From an uncultured Chloroflexota bacterium (GTDB lineage: Bacteria; Chloroflexota; Anaerolineae; Caldilineales; Caldilineaceae): a stretch of DNA of 10,918 nt. Shown here piece by piece: positions 1-10,177 of the stretch. The stretch lies in assembly GCA_903858085.1 (NCBI GenBank), contig CAIOHJ010000005.1, forward strand, positions 1 through 10,918, in the 5' to 3' direction. A program made the translations under genes and the position numbers. Each line of letters starts with the position of its first letter. The first letter of the stretch is position 1. Under the pieces are notes generated by a model, which did no database searches, was not told where the DNA came from, and was given only the letters and a program-made list of their open reading frames with translations.

Positions 1-1073
1 TGCTGGATCATCTGGCATTCAGGAACCACGAGAGCATCGTCTTTGCCCCAAGCGGTGGCCCGCGCTACTACAGCAGGTTCAGGATTGTTGGGCTCAATGG
101 CATCCCCTTTCCGCTGTATCCAGAGCTGAAGCTAGTGCCGCCCGTCGTCAGTGTGTTGGAGGAGCTGCGCGCCTTCAAGCCCGACCTTGTTCATGTGCTC
201 AATCCGGTTTCACTTGGCTATGTCGGCCTTCGCCATGCCTGTCAGCTGAAGTTGCCCTTGGTTGCATCCTACCACACCGATGTGCCGGGCTTTGCGATGC
301 GTTGGGGGTTGCGCTTCTGCTATCGCCCGTTGGTGCGATTTTTTCGGTGGATGCACAACCATGCCGATCTGAATCTTTGTCCTTCCACTGTAACGCAGCA
401 AGAATTGACGGTGAGCGGATACCGCCGTGTCAAGGTCTGGACGCGGGGCGTCGACAGTAAATTTTTTGATCCCTGCCATCGAGACATTGGCTGGCGTCAG
501 CGTCTGACCGAGGGTGAAACTGACAAAAGGTTGCTGCTCTATGTGGGGCGGTTGTCCCCCGAAAAGCGGGTCGATTGGCTGGCACCGGTTTTGGATGCGC
601 TGCCAGATGTCCGGCTTGCCATTGTCGGGGATGGGCCGTCCCGCCCCTACCTTGAGCGACAGTTTGCTCGCCGCGCCGTGCATTTTACCGGCTATTTGAG
701 CGGCAAAGATCTGGCAGCTGCCTATGCATCGGCGGATGTATTTGTCTTTCCTGCCGCGAATGAGACGCTGGGCAACGTCGTGCTGGAAGCGATGGCCTCT
801 GGCTTGCCTGTGGTGGCACCCCGCTCGGGCGGGTTGCTGGATTTTATGGTGGATGGCGAGACTGGGTATTTGTTTGAACCAGAATCACAGGACGCGCTGG
901 TCGAGGCGGTCCGACGCCTTGTCGTGCAGCCTGTGCAGGCGCGTTCGATCGGTATGAACGGACGCACACACATCCTCCAGCAAAGCTGGGAGCATGTTCT
1001 GGATGGTTTGATCGATCAGTATGCAACCCTGATCGAAAGCAAATCATCCAGACGGCAGCGCGCCATTGCATAG
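1..1073 (+). CDS. GT4 family glycosyltransferase, SQD2/SqdX-like (5'-truncated by window edge)
   Basis: The frame is open from the first complete codon (position 3) to the TAG at 1071-1073, so 356 residues are visible and the true start lies upstream; the GTG at 135 is only an internal codon. The fold is GT-B. The acceptor-side half carries PDLVHVLNP and SYHTDVPGF, and the donor-binding half has LLYVGRLSPEK (about visible residue 181), VGDGPSRPYLE and the GT4 signature ETLGNVVLE with E254 and E262 (EX7E), followed by GLPVVAPRSGG. Blocks such as VKVWTRGVDSKFFDP and the WMHNHADLNLCPS region resemble, from memory, plant and bacterial SQD2/SqdX sulfoquinovosyl-diacylglycerol synthases and related MgtA-type mannosyltransferases. 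Roughly 30-45 N-terminal residues seem to be missing. The enzyme would transfer a sugar from a nucleotide donor to a lipid or glycan at the cytoplasmic membrane face. GT4 membership is secure; donor and acceptor are not. It does not obviously belong to the downstream sugar operon. Confidence 0.9.
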   Translation, partial: LDHLAFRNHESIVFAPSGGPRYYSRFRIVGLNGIPFPLYPELKLVPPVVSVLEELRAFKPDLVHVLNPVSLGYVGLRHACQLKLPLVASYHTDVPGFAMRWGLRFCYRPLVRFFRWMHNHADLNLCPSTVTQQELTVSGYRRVKVWTRGVDSKFFDPCHRDIGWRQRLTEGETDKRLLLYVGRLSPEKRVDWLAPVLDALPDVRLAIVGDGPSRPYLERQFARRAVHFTGYLSGKDLAAAYASADVFVFPAANETLGNVVLEAMASGLPVVAPRSGGLLDFMVDGETGYLFEPESQDALVEAVRRLVVQPVQARSIGMNGRTHILQQSWEHVLDGLIDQYATLIESKSSRRQRAIA

Positions 1074-1097
1074 CTTGTTCGCGTCGCCGATTTTTTT
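1053..1097 (+). terminator. possible intrinsic terminator of the glycosyltransferase gene
   Basis: Arms 1053-1062 (CGGCAGCGCG) and 1080-1089 (CGCGTCGCCG) pair with one A-C mismatch and one G-T wobble around a 17-nt loop. One A follows, then a T7 run at 1091-1097. The stem straddles the TAG stop at 1071-1073, so it covers the last few codons. The loop is long and the stem imperfect, so efficiency may be modest, but the U-tract is well placed. Confidence 0.5.
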
Positions 1098-1135
1098 CGT
1101 ATCCCCCGCTGGTTCTCTTTCTGTACAGTGCCCCC

Positions 1136-1156
1136 TTTGTGCCCCCTCCGCACAAA
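1136..1156. promoter_or_regulatory. 7-bp inverted repeat upstream of the lacI-type promoter
   Basis: TTTGTGC (1136-1142) and GCACAAA (1150-1156) are perfect inverted repeats around a 7-nt C-rich centre. The left half also belongs to a tandem direct repeat GTGCCCCCT (1128-1136 and 1139-1147, 11-bp period). No T tract follows, so a terminator is unlikely. It lies about 50 bp upstream of the -35 hexamer, where an activator or auxiliary operator could sit. The function is inferred only from symmetry and position. Confidence 0.3.
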
Positions 1157-1205
1157 CCGGCTCGACCGTTGTTTTCCCAAGAGTGCAAAACAAAAGAATC
1201 GGCTG

Positions 1206-1234
1206 TTGACAGAGCAAAAAACGTATGCTATATT
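1206..1234 (+). promoter_or_regulatory. sigma-70-type promoter of the lacI-type gene / operon
   Basis: A consensus -35 TTGACA (1206-1211) is separated by exactly 17 bp from -10 TATATT (1229-1234, 5 of 6 matches to TATAAT). The spacer is AT-rich. Transcription would start near 1240-1242, leaving a leader of about 30 nt before the ATG at 1273. It is the best promoter in the window and may serve the whole downstream cluster, since no strong terminator is visible before 10142. Confidence 0.85.
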
Positions 1235-1251
1235 ACGAATTACCGCATACG
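1222..1251. promoter_or_regulatory. dyad-symmetric candidate operator overlapping the promoter
   Basis: CGTATGC (1222-1228) and GCATACG (1245-1251) are perfect inverted repeats. The dyad axis falls between C1236 and G1237, giving the central CpG typical of LacI-family operators, and several inner positions (T1231/A1242, A1232/T1241, T1234/A1239) are symmetric too. The site covers the end of the spacer, the whole -10 and the presumed start point, so a bound protein would block RNA polymerase. At 30 bp it is wider than a usual LacI-family operator (about 16-20 bp). Autorepression by the gene at 1273 is inferred. Confidence 0.6.
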
Positions 1252-1272
1252 ATTGCATGAACAGAGCGAGCG

Positions 1273-2310
1273 ATGTCAAAGCCGGAGGGTCTCCACAAAC
1301 AAGCTGTCACCATGCGCGATGTTGCCCAGGCAGCGGGGGTGTCGCAGAGCACGGTCTCACGGGTGCTGAGCGGCACAGAAGGCAGTATTCTGATCGGCGA
1401 GGAGACACGCCAGCGGGTGCTGGAAACGGTAGCGTCGCTCGGCTATTTTCCCAATCTGCACGCTGGCAGCCTGCGCGGGCAGAAGACGAGGATGCTGGCG
1501 ATGATGATCGCCGACATTGGCAATCCGTTTTATCATCCGATGGTGCGGGCCGTGCAGGATGTCGCGCACGAACACCGCTACGATGTGATGATTGCCAATA
1601 CCGACCATACCTCTGTGGGGGAGCGGTTGTTTGTTGAGTCGGTGATCCGGCGCCCGGTCGACGGTGTGATCTTGGTGCCTTACCACATGGTCAAGGCGGA
1701 TTTTGACCGGTTGATTGCGCGGACAGGGGCGGCGGTGGCTGTGTTGGGCCAGCACATCGACCACCCGCAGGTGGATACGGTCTACGGCAACGACGATCAG
1801 GCGCTTTTTGAGGCAATTTCCTGGCTGGTCTGCGAACGGGGCCACCGGCGGGTAGGGCTGATCGGTGTGACGAACGAGCATTCGGTCGGCGTGCGGCGGC
1901 GCAGTGCTTTTGTGGAGGCGCTCCGTCAGGCCGGTCTGGCAATCGACCCGGCGCTCTTCACGCTGGGGGATTGGACAGAATCGAGCGGCTATCGGGCTGC
2001 CCAGCAGCTGTTGGCCTTGCCCGAACCGCCGACTGCGGTTTTTGCAGTCAACGACCTGATGGCGATCGGGGCAATGGAAGCCATTCAGTCGGCTGGGGTG
2101 CAGGTTCCCCAGCAGATGGCGGTGATGGGCTTCGACGACATTCCCCAGGCGACCTGGGTGCGGCCTCGCCTGACGACCGTGGCCCAGTATCCGGCGGAGA
2201 TGGGGAGATGGCTGGCGACAGCGCTTTTTGAGCGAATTCGGGGGGAGTTTGACGGTGCGGGCCGCCGGTTTGAGGTCAAATGCCGGCTGTGCCAGCGCGA
2301 GTCGGCGTAA
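1273..2310 (+). CDS. LacI-family transcriptional regulator
   Basis: This 345-residue protein has the usual LacI/GalR length and layout. The N-terminal helix-turn-helix begins at M14 (MRDVAQAAGVSQSTVSRVLSG, recognition helix about 24-33). A hinge follows near residues 58-67 (NLHAGSLRGQ), then a periplasmic-binding-protein-like effector domain from about residue 70, starting MLAMMIADIGNPFYHPMV and including VFAVNDLMAIGAMEAI and the family block AVMGFDDIP. The family binds palindromic operators and is normally released by a sugar or sugar phosphate. The ATG at 1273 is preceded only by a purine-rich GAGCGAGCG. The in-frame ATG at 1312 would still keep the helix-turn-helix and is the alternative start. 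As the first gene of the cluster, before the sugar transporter and glycosidases, it is the likely local repressor. The effector cannot be read from the sequence; arabinose or an arabino-oligosaccharide is a guess from the neighbours. Confidence 0.93.
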   Translation: MSKPEGLHKQAVTMRDVAQAAGVSQSTVSRVLSGTEGSILIGEETRQRVLETVASLGYFPNLHAGSLRGQKTRMLAMMIADIGNPFYHPMVRAVQDVAHEHRYDVMIANTDHTSVGERLFVESVIRRPVDGVILVPYHMVKADFDRLIARTGAAVAVLGQHIDHPQVDTVYGNDDQALFEAISWLVCERGHRRVGLIGVTNEHSVGVRRRSAFVEALRQAGLAIDPALFTLGDWTESSGYRAAQQLLALPEPPTAVFAVNDLMAIGAMEAIQSAGVQVPQQMAVMGFDDIPQATWVRPRLTTVAQYPAEMGRWLATALFERIRGEFDGAGRRFEVKCRLCQRESA

Positions 2311-2438
2311 CCTGCATGGCAGGTGGGTGGGTTGTCACGCGGTCTCTGGCTGCGTTTTTCAACACTTGACAGCGACGTGTTGTGCCGCTGCCGGTCTGTT
2401 TTATTGGGTTTTCGTTTGTCACAAAGGAGAAAAGCTGT
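2311..2438 (+). promoter_or_regulatory. lacI-to-binding-protein intergenic region with a 6-bp dyad
   Basis: This 128-bp gap has a small hairpin after the stop (CCTGC-ATG-GCAGG, 2311-2323) with no T tract, so read-through from the regulator gene is plausible. CAACAC (2360-2365) and GTGTTG (2377-2382) form an inverted repeat around 11 nt, enclosing a TTGACA hexamer (2366-2371). No acceptable -10 lies 16-18 bp downstream of it, so an internal promoter is possible but not demonstrable by eye. The dyad is a weak operator candidate and does not share its arms with the one at 1222-1251. Confidence 0.3.
2415..2429 (+). promoter_or_regulatory. ribosome binding site of the binding-protein gene, abutting an 11-bp palindrome
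   Basis: AAGGAG (2424-2429) lies 9 nt before the ATG at 2439. This selects that start over the in-frame ATG at 2382, which would place 19 unrelated residues before the signal peptide. The Shine-Dalgarno overlaps the right arm of a perfect odd palindrome TTTGT-C-ACAAA (2415-2425), whose significance is unknown. Confidence 0.75.
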
Positions 2439-3836
<1,398 letters not shown>

Positions 3837-3847
3837 GTTTGCGAATC

Positions 3848-3942
3848 GCCGGCTGGCTGCAAAGCCAGCCGGCCGGGCGAGGCTTGGGGGGCAACGCCCG
3901 GCCTCGCCCGATGTTTGCAGGGCCCCCTTTTGTGGGGGCTCT
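3848..3942 (+). promoter_or_regulatory. three consecutive hairpins between the binding-protein and permease genes
   Basis: Hairpin 1 has a perfect 11-bp stem (3848-3858 with 3863-3873) closed by a GCAA tetraloop of the GNRA class. Hairpin 2 starts at the next base, with a perfect 10-bp stem (CGGGCGAGGC 3874-3883, GCCTCGCCCG 3901-3910). Hairpin 3 has a 9-bp stem with one G-T wobble (3919-3927 with 3934-3942). An alternative 8-bp pairing (GGCCGGGC 3871-3878 with GCCCGGCC 3896-3903) would break hairpins 1 and 2. No T tract follows any stem. In sugar ABC operons such structures often protect the 3' end of the binding-protein mRNA and lower downstream expression; that role is inferred here. The array begins 11 bp after the binding-protein stop. 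Confidence 0.7.
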
Positions 3943-4030
3943 TCGTCCCTCTCTGGATCGGCCAGCATGTCGGCGGTGCCGCACAGGGAGCTCGGTTCAG
4001 CCAGTTTGTGTGCAAGGAGCGTATGCGACC

Positions 4031-4957
4031 ATGACCACGACCGCCCTGCCGGCCAGCACATCCTTGTCGAACAGCAGACGCTGGAAGACACTGCGCAAGC
4101 AGCTGCCTAATTACCTGTTTGTGCTCCCCCATTTCTTTTTCTTTACGGTCTTCTTGCTCTACCCGATCGTACGGGGGCTGCAGATCAGCCTCTTTGACTG
4201 GAAGATCATGCTCAAAGAGCAGAAGTATATCGGCTTGGCCAACTACCAGGCCCTGCTCAACGACAAGATATTCTGGGAGGTGCTCGGCAACACCGCCGAG
4301 TTCATGGTGGTGACGGTCATCGTCAACGTCATCCTGGCGCTGCTGGTCGCAGTCGGCCTCAAACACAAATTTTTTGGCAGCGATGCACTGCGTGTCCTGT
4401 TCTATGCGCCGGGCATTCTTTCGGTCTCGGTGATCGGGATCATCGGCATCCGCATCTGGGACACCCAGATTGGGATCCTCAACTATTTTGTCACCACCCT
4501 GCTGGGGGGGCCGCGCATTTCGTGGCTGGGCGACCCAGGGATTGTGGTGCCGGCGCTGGCCCTCACGACGGTCTGGTGGAGCTTTGGGTTTCCCATGCTG
4601 GTGTTTATCGCCGGGCTGCACAACATTCCCGAGCAGCTTTACGAGGCGGCTAAAATCGACGGTGCCGGTCGGCTGGGGACCTTCCGTCACATCACGGTGC
4701 CGCTGATCATGCCGACCATGCTCTTTGTGGTGGTGACCCAGTTTATCGCCCACATGCAGGTCTTTGCCCAGCCCTACATCATCAGTGGCGGCGGGCCGGG
4801 CAACGCCTCCCGTTCGGCGTCGATGTATCTGTACGAGACCGCCTGGAAGTTTTTCCGGTTCGGCTATGCTTCGTCAATTTCAGTGGTGATGGCTGTGGTC
4901 ATGATCGTGGTGACGGTTGTGCTCTTCAGCCTGATGCGCCGCCGTACCGAGTATTGA
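4031..4957 (+). CDS. sugar ABC transporter permease, MalF/UgpA type
   Basis: The 308-residue inner-membrane protein has about six hydrophobic segments (roughly residues 28-50, 91-110, 121-140, 170-196, 224-245, 284-303). The cytoplasmic EAA loop, EAAKIDGAGRLGTFRHITVPLIMP (about 205-228), is the contact site for the ATPase. The N-terminal block YPIVRGLQISLFDW and the motif GGPGNAS near the C-terminus are typical of CUT1 permeases. The ATG at 4031 follows AAGGAG (4014-4019) with a rather long 11-nt gap. The frame is open back to 3839, but that extension would encode the hairpin array as a Gly/Arg/Pro-rich non-membrane stretch, so it is rejected. It pairs with the product of the next gene, 13 bp downstream, to form the channel. 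No ATP-binding subunit is encoded nearby. Confidence 0.93.
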   Translation: MTTTALPASTSLSNSRRWKTLRKQLPNYLFVLPHFFFFTVFLLYPIVRGLQISLFDWKIMLKEQKYIGLANYQALLNDKIFWEVLGNTAEFMVVTVIVNVILALLVAVGLKHKFFGSDALRVLFYAPGILSVSVIGIIGIRIWDTQIGILNYFVTTLLGGPRISWLGDPGIVVPALALTTVWWSFGFPMLVFIAGLHNIPEQLYEAAKIDGAGRLGTFRHITVPLIMPTMLFVVVTQFIAHMQVFAQPYIISGGGPGNASRSASMYLYETAWKFFRFGYASSISVVMAVVMIVVTVVLFSLMRRRTEY

Positions 4958-4970
4958 GAAGGAGCCTGCA

Positions 4971-5849
4971 ATGACAACTTCGACCCATCCGACCCCCTCT
5001 CCGTTCTGGCGGCGCTGGCGCAAAGAGGCTGGGCGTTCGGCGTTGATGTGGCTGATCTTTTTGCCGCTGGCCCTGATCGTCGTGGTGCCGGTTCTGTACA
5101 TGTTCTCGATGGCCTTCACGTTGGAGGCCAACCAGCTCAAATTCCCGATCGAGTGGATTCCCAATCCGGTCACGACGAGCAATTTTGTCAAGATTTTTGT
5201 CGACCCGCAGCTGCCGATCGTCCGCTGGTTTACCAACAGCCTGTGGATCGCCAGCCTGGGGACGGTCGTCATCATTTTTCTTTCGACGCTGAGCGGCTAT
5301 GCCTTTGCCAGGCTGGAGTTCCCGGGCAAGGGGCTGCTCTTTTCGCTGCTTCTTTTCAGCTTGATGATCCCGGCTGCCGTGACCTTGATCCCTTCTTTTT
5401 TGCTGCTGCGCGACCTCAAACTGCTCAACACCTACCACGCCATCTGGTGGCCTGCAGCTGCTTCGGTCACCGGGATCTTTTTGATGCGCCAGCATTTTTA
5501 TGCGATCCCGGTCGAGCTGGAAGATGCGGCGCGCGTGGATGGGGCTGACCGCTTCCGAATCTACTGGCAGATCTGTCTGCCGTTGGTGCGCGGGGCCATC
5601 GTTGCGCTCTTCATTTTTTCGTTTCTGGGGCTGTGGAACGACCTTTTCTGGCCGCTGATTGTGCTCAGCGACCGGGCAGCCTTGACCCTGCCGGTGGGTC
5701 TGATCGTGATCCAACAGGGCAGCTATGTCCAGCGTGGTCTTGCCTTTGCCGGCGCGTTTATTGCGTCGGTCCCGGTTTTGGTCTTTTATGCCTTTTTTCA
5801 ACGCAAAATCATCGCTGGAATCACCACGGCGGGCCTTGCCGGCCGCTGA
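4971..5849 (+). CDS. sugar ABC transporter permease, MalG/UgpE type
   Basis: This 292-residue protein is of typical MalG length. Hydrophobic segments lie near residues 24-46, 92-112, 122-145, 158-172, 207-223 and 255-280. Features include the first helix LPLALIVVVPVLYMFSMAFT, the LSGYAFARLEFPGK block common to MalG-type permeases, and the EAA loop ELEDAARVDGADRFRIYWQICLPL (about 182-205). In this loop the first residue of the EAA triplet is Asp rather than Glu, a conservative change. The ATG at 4971 follows AAGGAG (4959-4964) with a 6-nt spacer, and the gene begins 13 bp after the upstream permease stop. The two proteins should form a heterodimeric CUT1 channel driven by an ATPase supplied from elsewhere in the genome. 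The gene is followed by 58 bp without a clear terminator. Confidence 0.93.
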   Translation: MTTSTHPTPSPFWRRWRKEAGRSALMWLIFLPLALIVVVPVLYMFSMAFTLEANQLKFPIEWIPNPVTTSNFVKIFVDPQLPIVRWFTNSLWIASLGTVVIIFLSTLSGYAFARLEFPGKGLLFSLLLFSLMIPAAVTLIPSFLLLRDLKLLNTYHAIWWPAAASVTGIFLMRQHFYAIPVELEDAARVDGADRFRIYWQICLPLVRGAIVALFIFSFLGLWNDLFWPLIVLSDRAALTLPVGLIVIQQGSYVQRGLAFAGAFIASVPVLVFYAFFQRKIIAGITTAGLAGR

Positions 5850-5907
5850 CGCGCTGTTTTGTGGAAAAAGGTTTTTTTTGATGGTTTTGTATACAGGATT
5901 GGACACT

Positions 5908-7411
<1,504 letters not shown>

Positions 7412-7419
<8 letters not shown>

Positions 7420-10084
7420 AACGATGTCAGGGTTCACACGACTTTCACTGGATGGCAGCTGGGAGTTTCAATTTGACCCCAGCGATGGGCAGAGCCCGAA
7501 CGCGCTGGCCGAGTGGCGTCTGGCACAGGTGCCGATGCCCTGGCAGGCGCAGTTTTCCGATCTGCGGGGGGCCAGCGGGGTTGCCTGGTATCGCCGCCGC
7601 TTTGGCTGGGCGGGTACTGGACAGGGAGCTCATCTGCATTTCGGTGCGGTCGACTACCATGCCACGGTTTGGCTGAACGGAGAGCGTGTCGGCGAACATG
7701 CCGGCGGCTATCTGCCCTTCGATTTCGAGGTGACCTCTCTGCTGCAGGCGGGAGAAAATCTGTTGGTCGTGCGTGTCGAAGATGCCGACGACGACCGCAG
7801 CCGCTTCCCGGACGCCCCCTTCAGCGAGGTTCCGCACGGCAAGCAGAGCTGGTATGGCCCGATCGGAGGGATCTGGCAGAGTGTCTGGCTGGAAGAGCGC
7901 CCGACGGCGCACATTCGCAGCCTTCGGTTGACCCCGCGCCCGGCCGAGCGCACGATCGAGATCGTTGCTCGCCTGAGCACGCCGCTGCCGGCCGCAGCCA
8001 GCCTGACGGCGACGGTCTACGACCCGGCCGGGGCTGCGGTCGCTGCCCTGGCCCTCGACGCCAGCGGACAGGGGGTCGCCTCCCTGACAGCCCCTCTCCA
8101 GCTCTGGAGCCCGGAGTCACCGGCGCTGTACACGGTGGAGGTGGCTCTGTCTGGTGCCGAGCTCGTCACAGATACCCTGAGCGATAGCTGCGGCTTTCGT
8201 ACGGTGGAAGCGCGCGATGGGCGCATCTATCTCAACGGCAGCCCCCTCTATTTGCGGGGTGTGTTGGACCAGGCCTACTATCCCGAGACCCTCTACACCC
8301 CCCCCAGCCTGGCGTTTCTGGAAGATCAGGCGCGCAAAGCCAAGGCGCTCGGGCTCAACTGCCTGCGCATCCACATCAAGATCGAAGACCCGCGCTACTA
8401 TGCCGTCGCCGACCGCTATGGGCTGCTGGTCTGGACGGAGATCCCCAACTGGGTGCTGCTGAGCGATGCGGCCGACCGCCGGATCCGAGAGACCTTCAGC
8501 GCCATGGTCGAGCGCGACTGGAACCATCCGTCGATCATTGCCTGGACGTTGGTGAACGAGAACTGGGGGACCGACCTGGTGCGCAACCCGGAGCATCGGC
8601 GTTGGCTGGCAGATTTCTACCATGCGGCCAAGGCCATCGACCCAACCCGGCTGATTGTCGACAACTCGGGCTGCTGCGACAACTTCCACGTGGCCGGCGA
8701 TCTGGAGGACTTCCACCACTACCGAGCGATCCCAGACCATGCCCAGGAGTGGGATAGTTGGGTCGCCGAGTTTGCCAGCCGCGCCAACAGCTGGGTCTGG
8801 GCGCCAGACTATCTGCACGAGCGCCGATCGGACCTGCCGTTGGTCGTTTCGGAGTTTGGCAACTGGGGGCTGCCCGACCCTGCCACGATCCAGGAGAAGG
8901 GGGCAGATCCGTGGTGGTTCGAGACCGGCCACGAATGGGGGGAAGGGATCGTCTATCCCCATGCCATGCCGCAGCGCTTTGTGGACCATGGGCTGAACGC
9001 TGTCTTTGGCAGCCTGCCGGCCTTTGCGCACAATGCCCAGCTGCACATGGCACGCAGCCTGCACTATGAGATCACCAGCATGCGGCTGAACCCGTCGATC
9101 GCTGGCTATGTCATCACCGAATTCACCGATGTGCACTGGGAGTGCAACGGGCTGCTGACCATGCAGCGTGCTGTCAAGCAGGGGCTGGACAGCCACTTCA
9201 CACCGCTCAACCAGGACAATGTGGTGCTTTTGCGCCCGCAGCGTTGGAGCGGTCGGCCCGGCGACAGCCTGCCGGTTGTGCTGCGTGTCTTCGGCGTAGA
9301 CGGGGAGCGCGGCGACGGATGGATCGAGTGGCACGCCGGCTCGGCTACTGGCCAGATGGCAGCGCCGGGGGGGGAGATCGCGGTGCCGCTGACTGCTGCT
9401 GGGGTTGTGGTGCTCACGGCGAGCTGGCGAGCGGCAGATGGCTCGCTGATCGCGGCCAACCAGGTCGAACTGGCCTGTGTCGACCCTGCCAGGCCAGCCG
9501 GTTCCCTCTGTGTGTTGGAGGATCCTGCGCTGGCTGCTCTGCTGCGCGCCCAAGGATATGCGGTCCTCGAACGCTGGCCAGAAGGCAGCGGCGAGCCGTC
9601 GATCCTGGTCGCATCGCACTATACCCGTTCGTTGGAAAGTGCGGTGCAGGGGGGAGCGCGCCTGCTGCTGCTGGCGGGGGGCGGTCTGGAGGGCGCTCCG
9701 GAGGGCGAGCGGGTTCGCTTGCCGGTCGGGGCGATTCTGGCCCGTGCCGGAACCGCCTGGCAGGGGGACTGGGCCACTGCTTTTTCCTGGCTGAAAAAGC
9801 AGGGACCGTTTGCTGCGCTGCCGGGCAGCCCGCTGTTGGAGATGGAGTATGCCCCGGTCATGCCGGACTATGTCCTGGCTGGGCTGCCCGGCTGGGCAGC
9901 CCGGGCCCACAGCTGGGCAGGGCTGGCGCTGGGCTGGATCCACAAGCCGGTTTCACTGCTGGCGGAGATGCCGTATGGGCGGGGCAGGGTTGTGGTCACA
10001 ACGTTCAAGCTGAACGCAGCGACGTTGGCAGAGGATGCGGTGGCCCAGGCATTGTGGCAAGGGGCCCTGGCTTTGCTGGCTTGA
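7412..10084 (+). CDS. large GH2 family glycoside hydrolase with C-terminal Rossmann/GATase-like extension
   Basis: The 890-residue protein has no signal peptide. In order: a jelly-roll sugar-binding domain (about 8-165, SLDGSWEFQFDP, VPMPWQAQ, ATVWLNGERVGEHAGGYLPFDFEVT); an Ig-like domain (about 168-262); a TIM barrel (about 270-590) with IYLNGSPLYLRGVLDQAYYPE, HIKIEDPRYYAVADRYGLLVWTEIPNW, presumed acid/base E383 in AWTLVNENWG and presumed nucleophile E481 in LPLVVSEFGNWG; a beta-rich domain (about 610-690); and a C-terminal alpha/beta region (about 695-890) with ILVASHYT, ARLLLLAGGGLEG and YGRGRVVVTTFKLN. GH2 enzymes are retaining exo-glycosidases (beta-galactosidase, glucuronidase, mannosidase, arabinosidase types). 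The substrate here is not determinable; linkage to GH51 suggests a plant arabinose- or galactose-containing oligosaccharide. ATG 7412 overlaps the upstream stop; in-frame ATG 7424 is an alternative, and neither has a strong Shine-Dalgarno. Confidence 0.92.
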
Positions 10085-10101
10085 GTGGCAGGGAAGCCAG
10101 C
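10075..10101 (+). other. hairpin over the GH2 stop codon
   Basis: GCTGGCTT (10075-10082) and AAGCCAGC (10094-10101) form a perfect 8-bp stem around an 11-nt loop. The left arm takes in the first base of the TGA stop (10082-10084). No T tract follows, so it is not itself a terminator; it may protect the mRNA end ahead of the true terminator 40 bp on. Confidence 0.4.
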
Positions 10102-10141
10102 CAACACCCGCTCCTACCTACCATCTGACGCAGATCTGGAG

Positions 10142-10177
10142 ATTTGTGTTGGGGGCTCCCCCCAACACAAATTTTTT
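10142..10177 (+). terminator. strong intrinsic terminator after the GH2 gene
   Basis: A perfect 14-bp stem, ATTTGTGTTGGGGG (10142-10155) and CCCCCAACACAAAT (10159-10172), closes on a 3-nt CTC loop. It runs into a T6 tract (10172-10177), the first T being the last stem base. It is the clearest terminator in the window and marks the 3' end of the sugar-utilisation cluster. The complementary strand lacks a U-tract of similar length, so it should act only in the + direction. Confidence 0.93.

Noticed and set aside
135..137. GTG as start of the glycosyltransferase
   Set aside because: The same frame continues without a stop to the window edge and its translation upstream of 135 matches the family, so this is an internal Val codon.
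2366..2371. TTGACA as -35 of a binding-protein promoter
   Set aside because: No -10-like hexamer lies 16-18 bp downstream; the first AT-rich candidate (TTTTAT, 2399-2404) is 27 bp away.
3839..4030. N-terminal extension of the first permease back to ATG 3839
   Set aside because: It would translate the hairpin array into a Gly/Arg/Pro-rich stretch absent from MalF/UgpA proteins, and the AAGGAG at 4014-4019 supports the start at 4031.
4023..4034. Mini-frame ATG CGA CCA TGA overlapping the permease start
   Set aside because: It has only three codons. It lies closer to the Shine-Dalgarno (3 nt) than is usual, and nothing supports a functional leader peptide.
5865..5880. A5-G2-T8 sequence before the GH51 gene as a terminator
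   Set aside because: The A and T runs have only two bases between them, too few for a stable loop, and there is no GC-rich stem.
8117..9943. 608-codon open frame on the minus strand inside the GH2 gene
   Set aside because: Its translation is low-complexity, rich in Arg, Gln, Pro and Gly with no recognisable domain, while the plus strand shows complete GH2 motifs. It is a shadow caused by GC-rich codon use.
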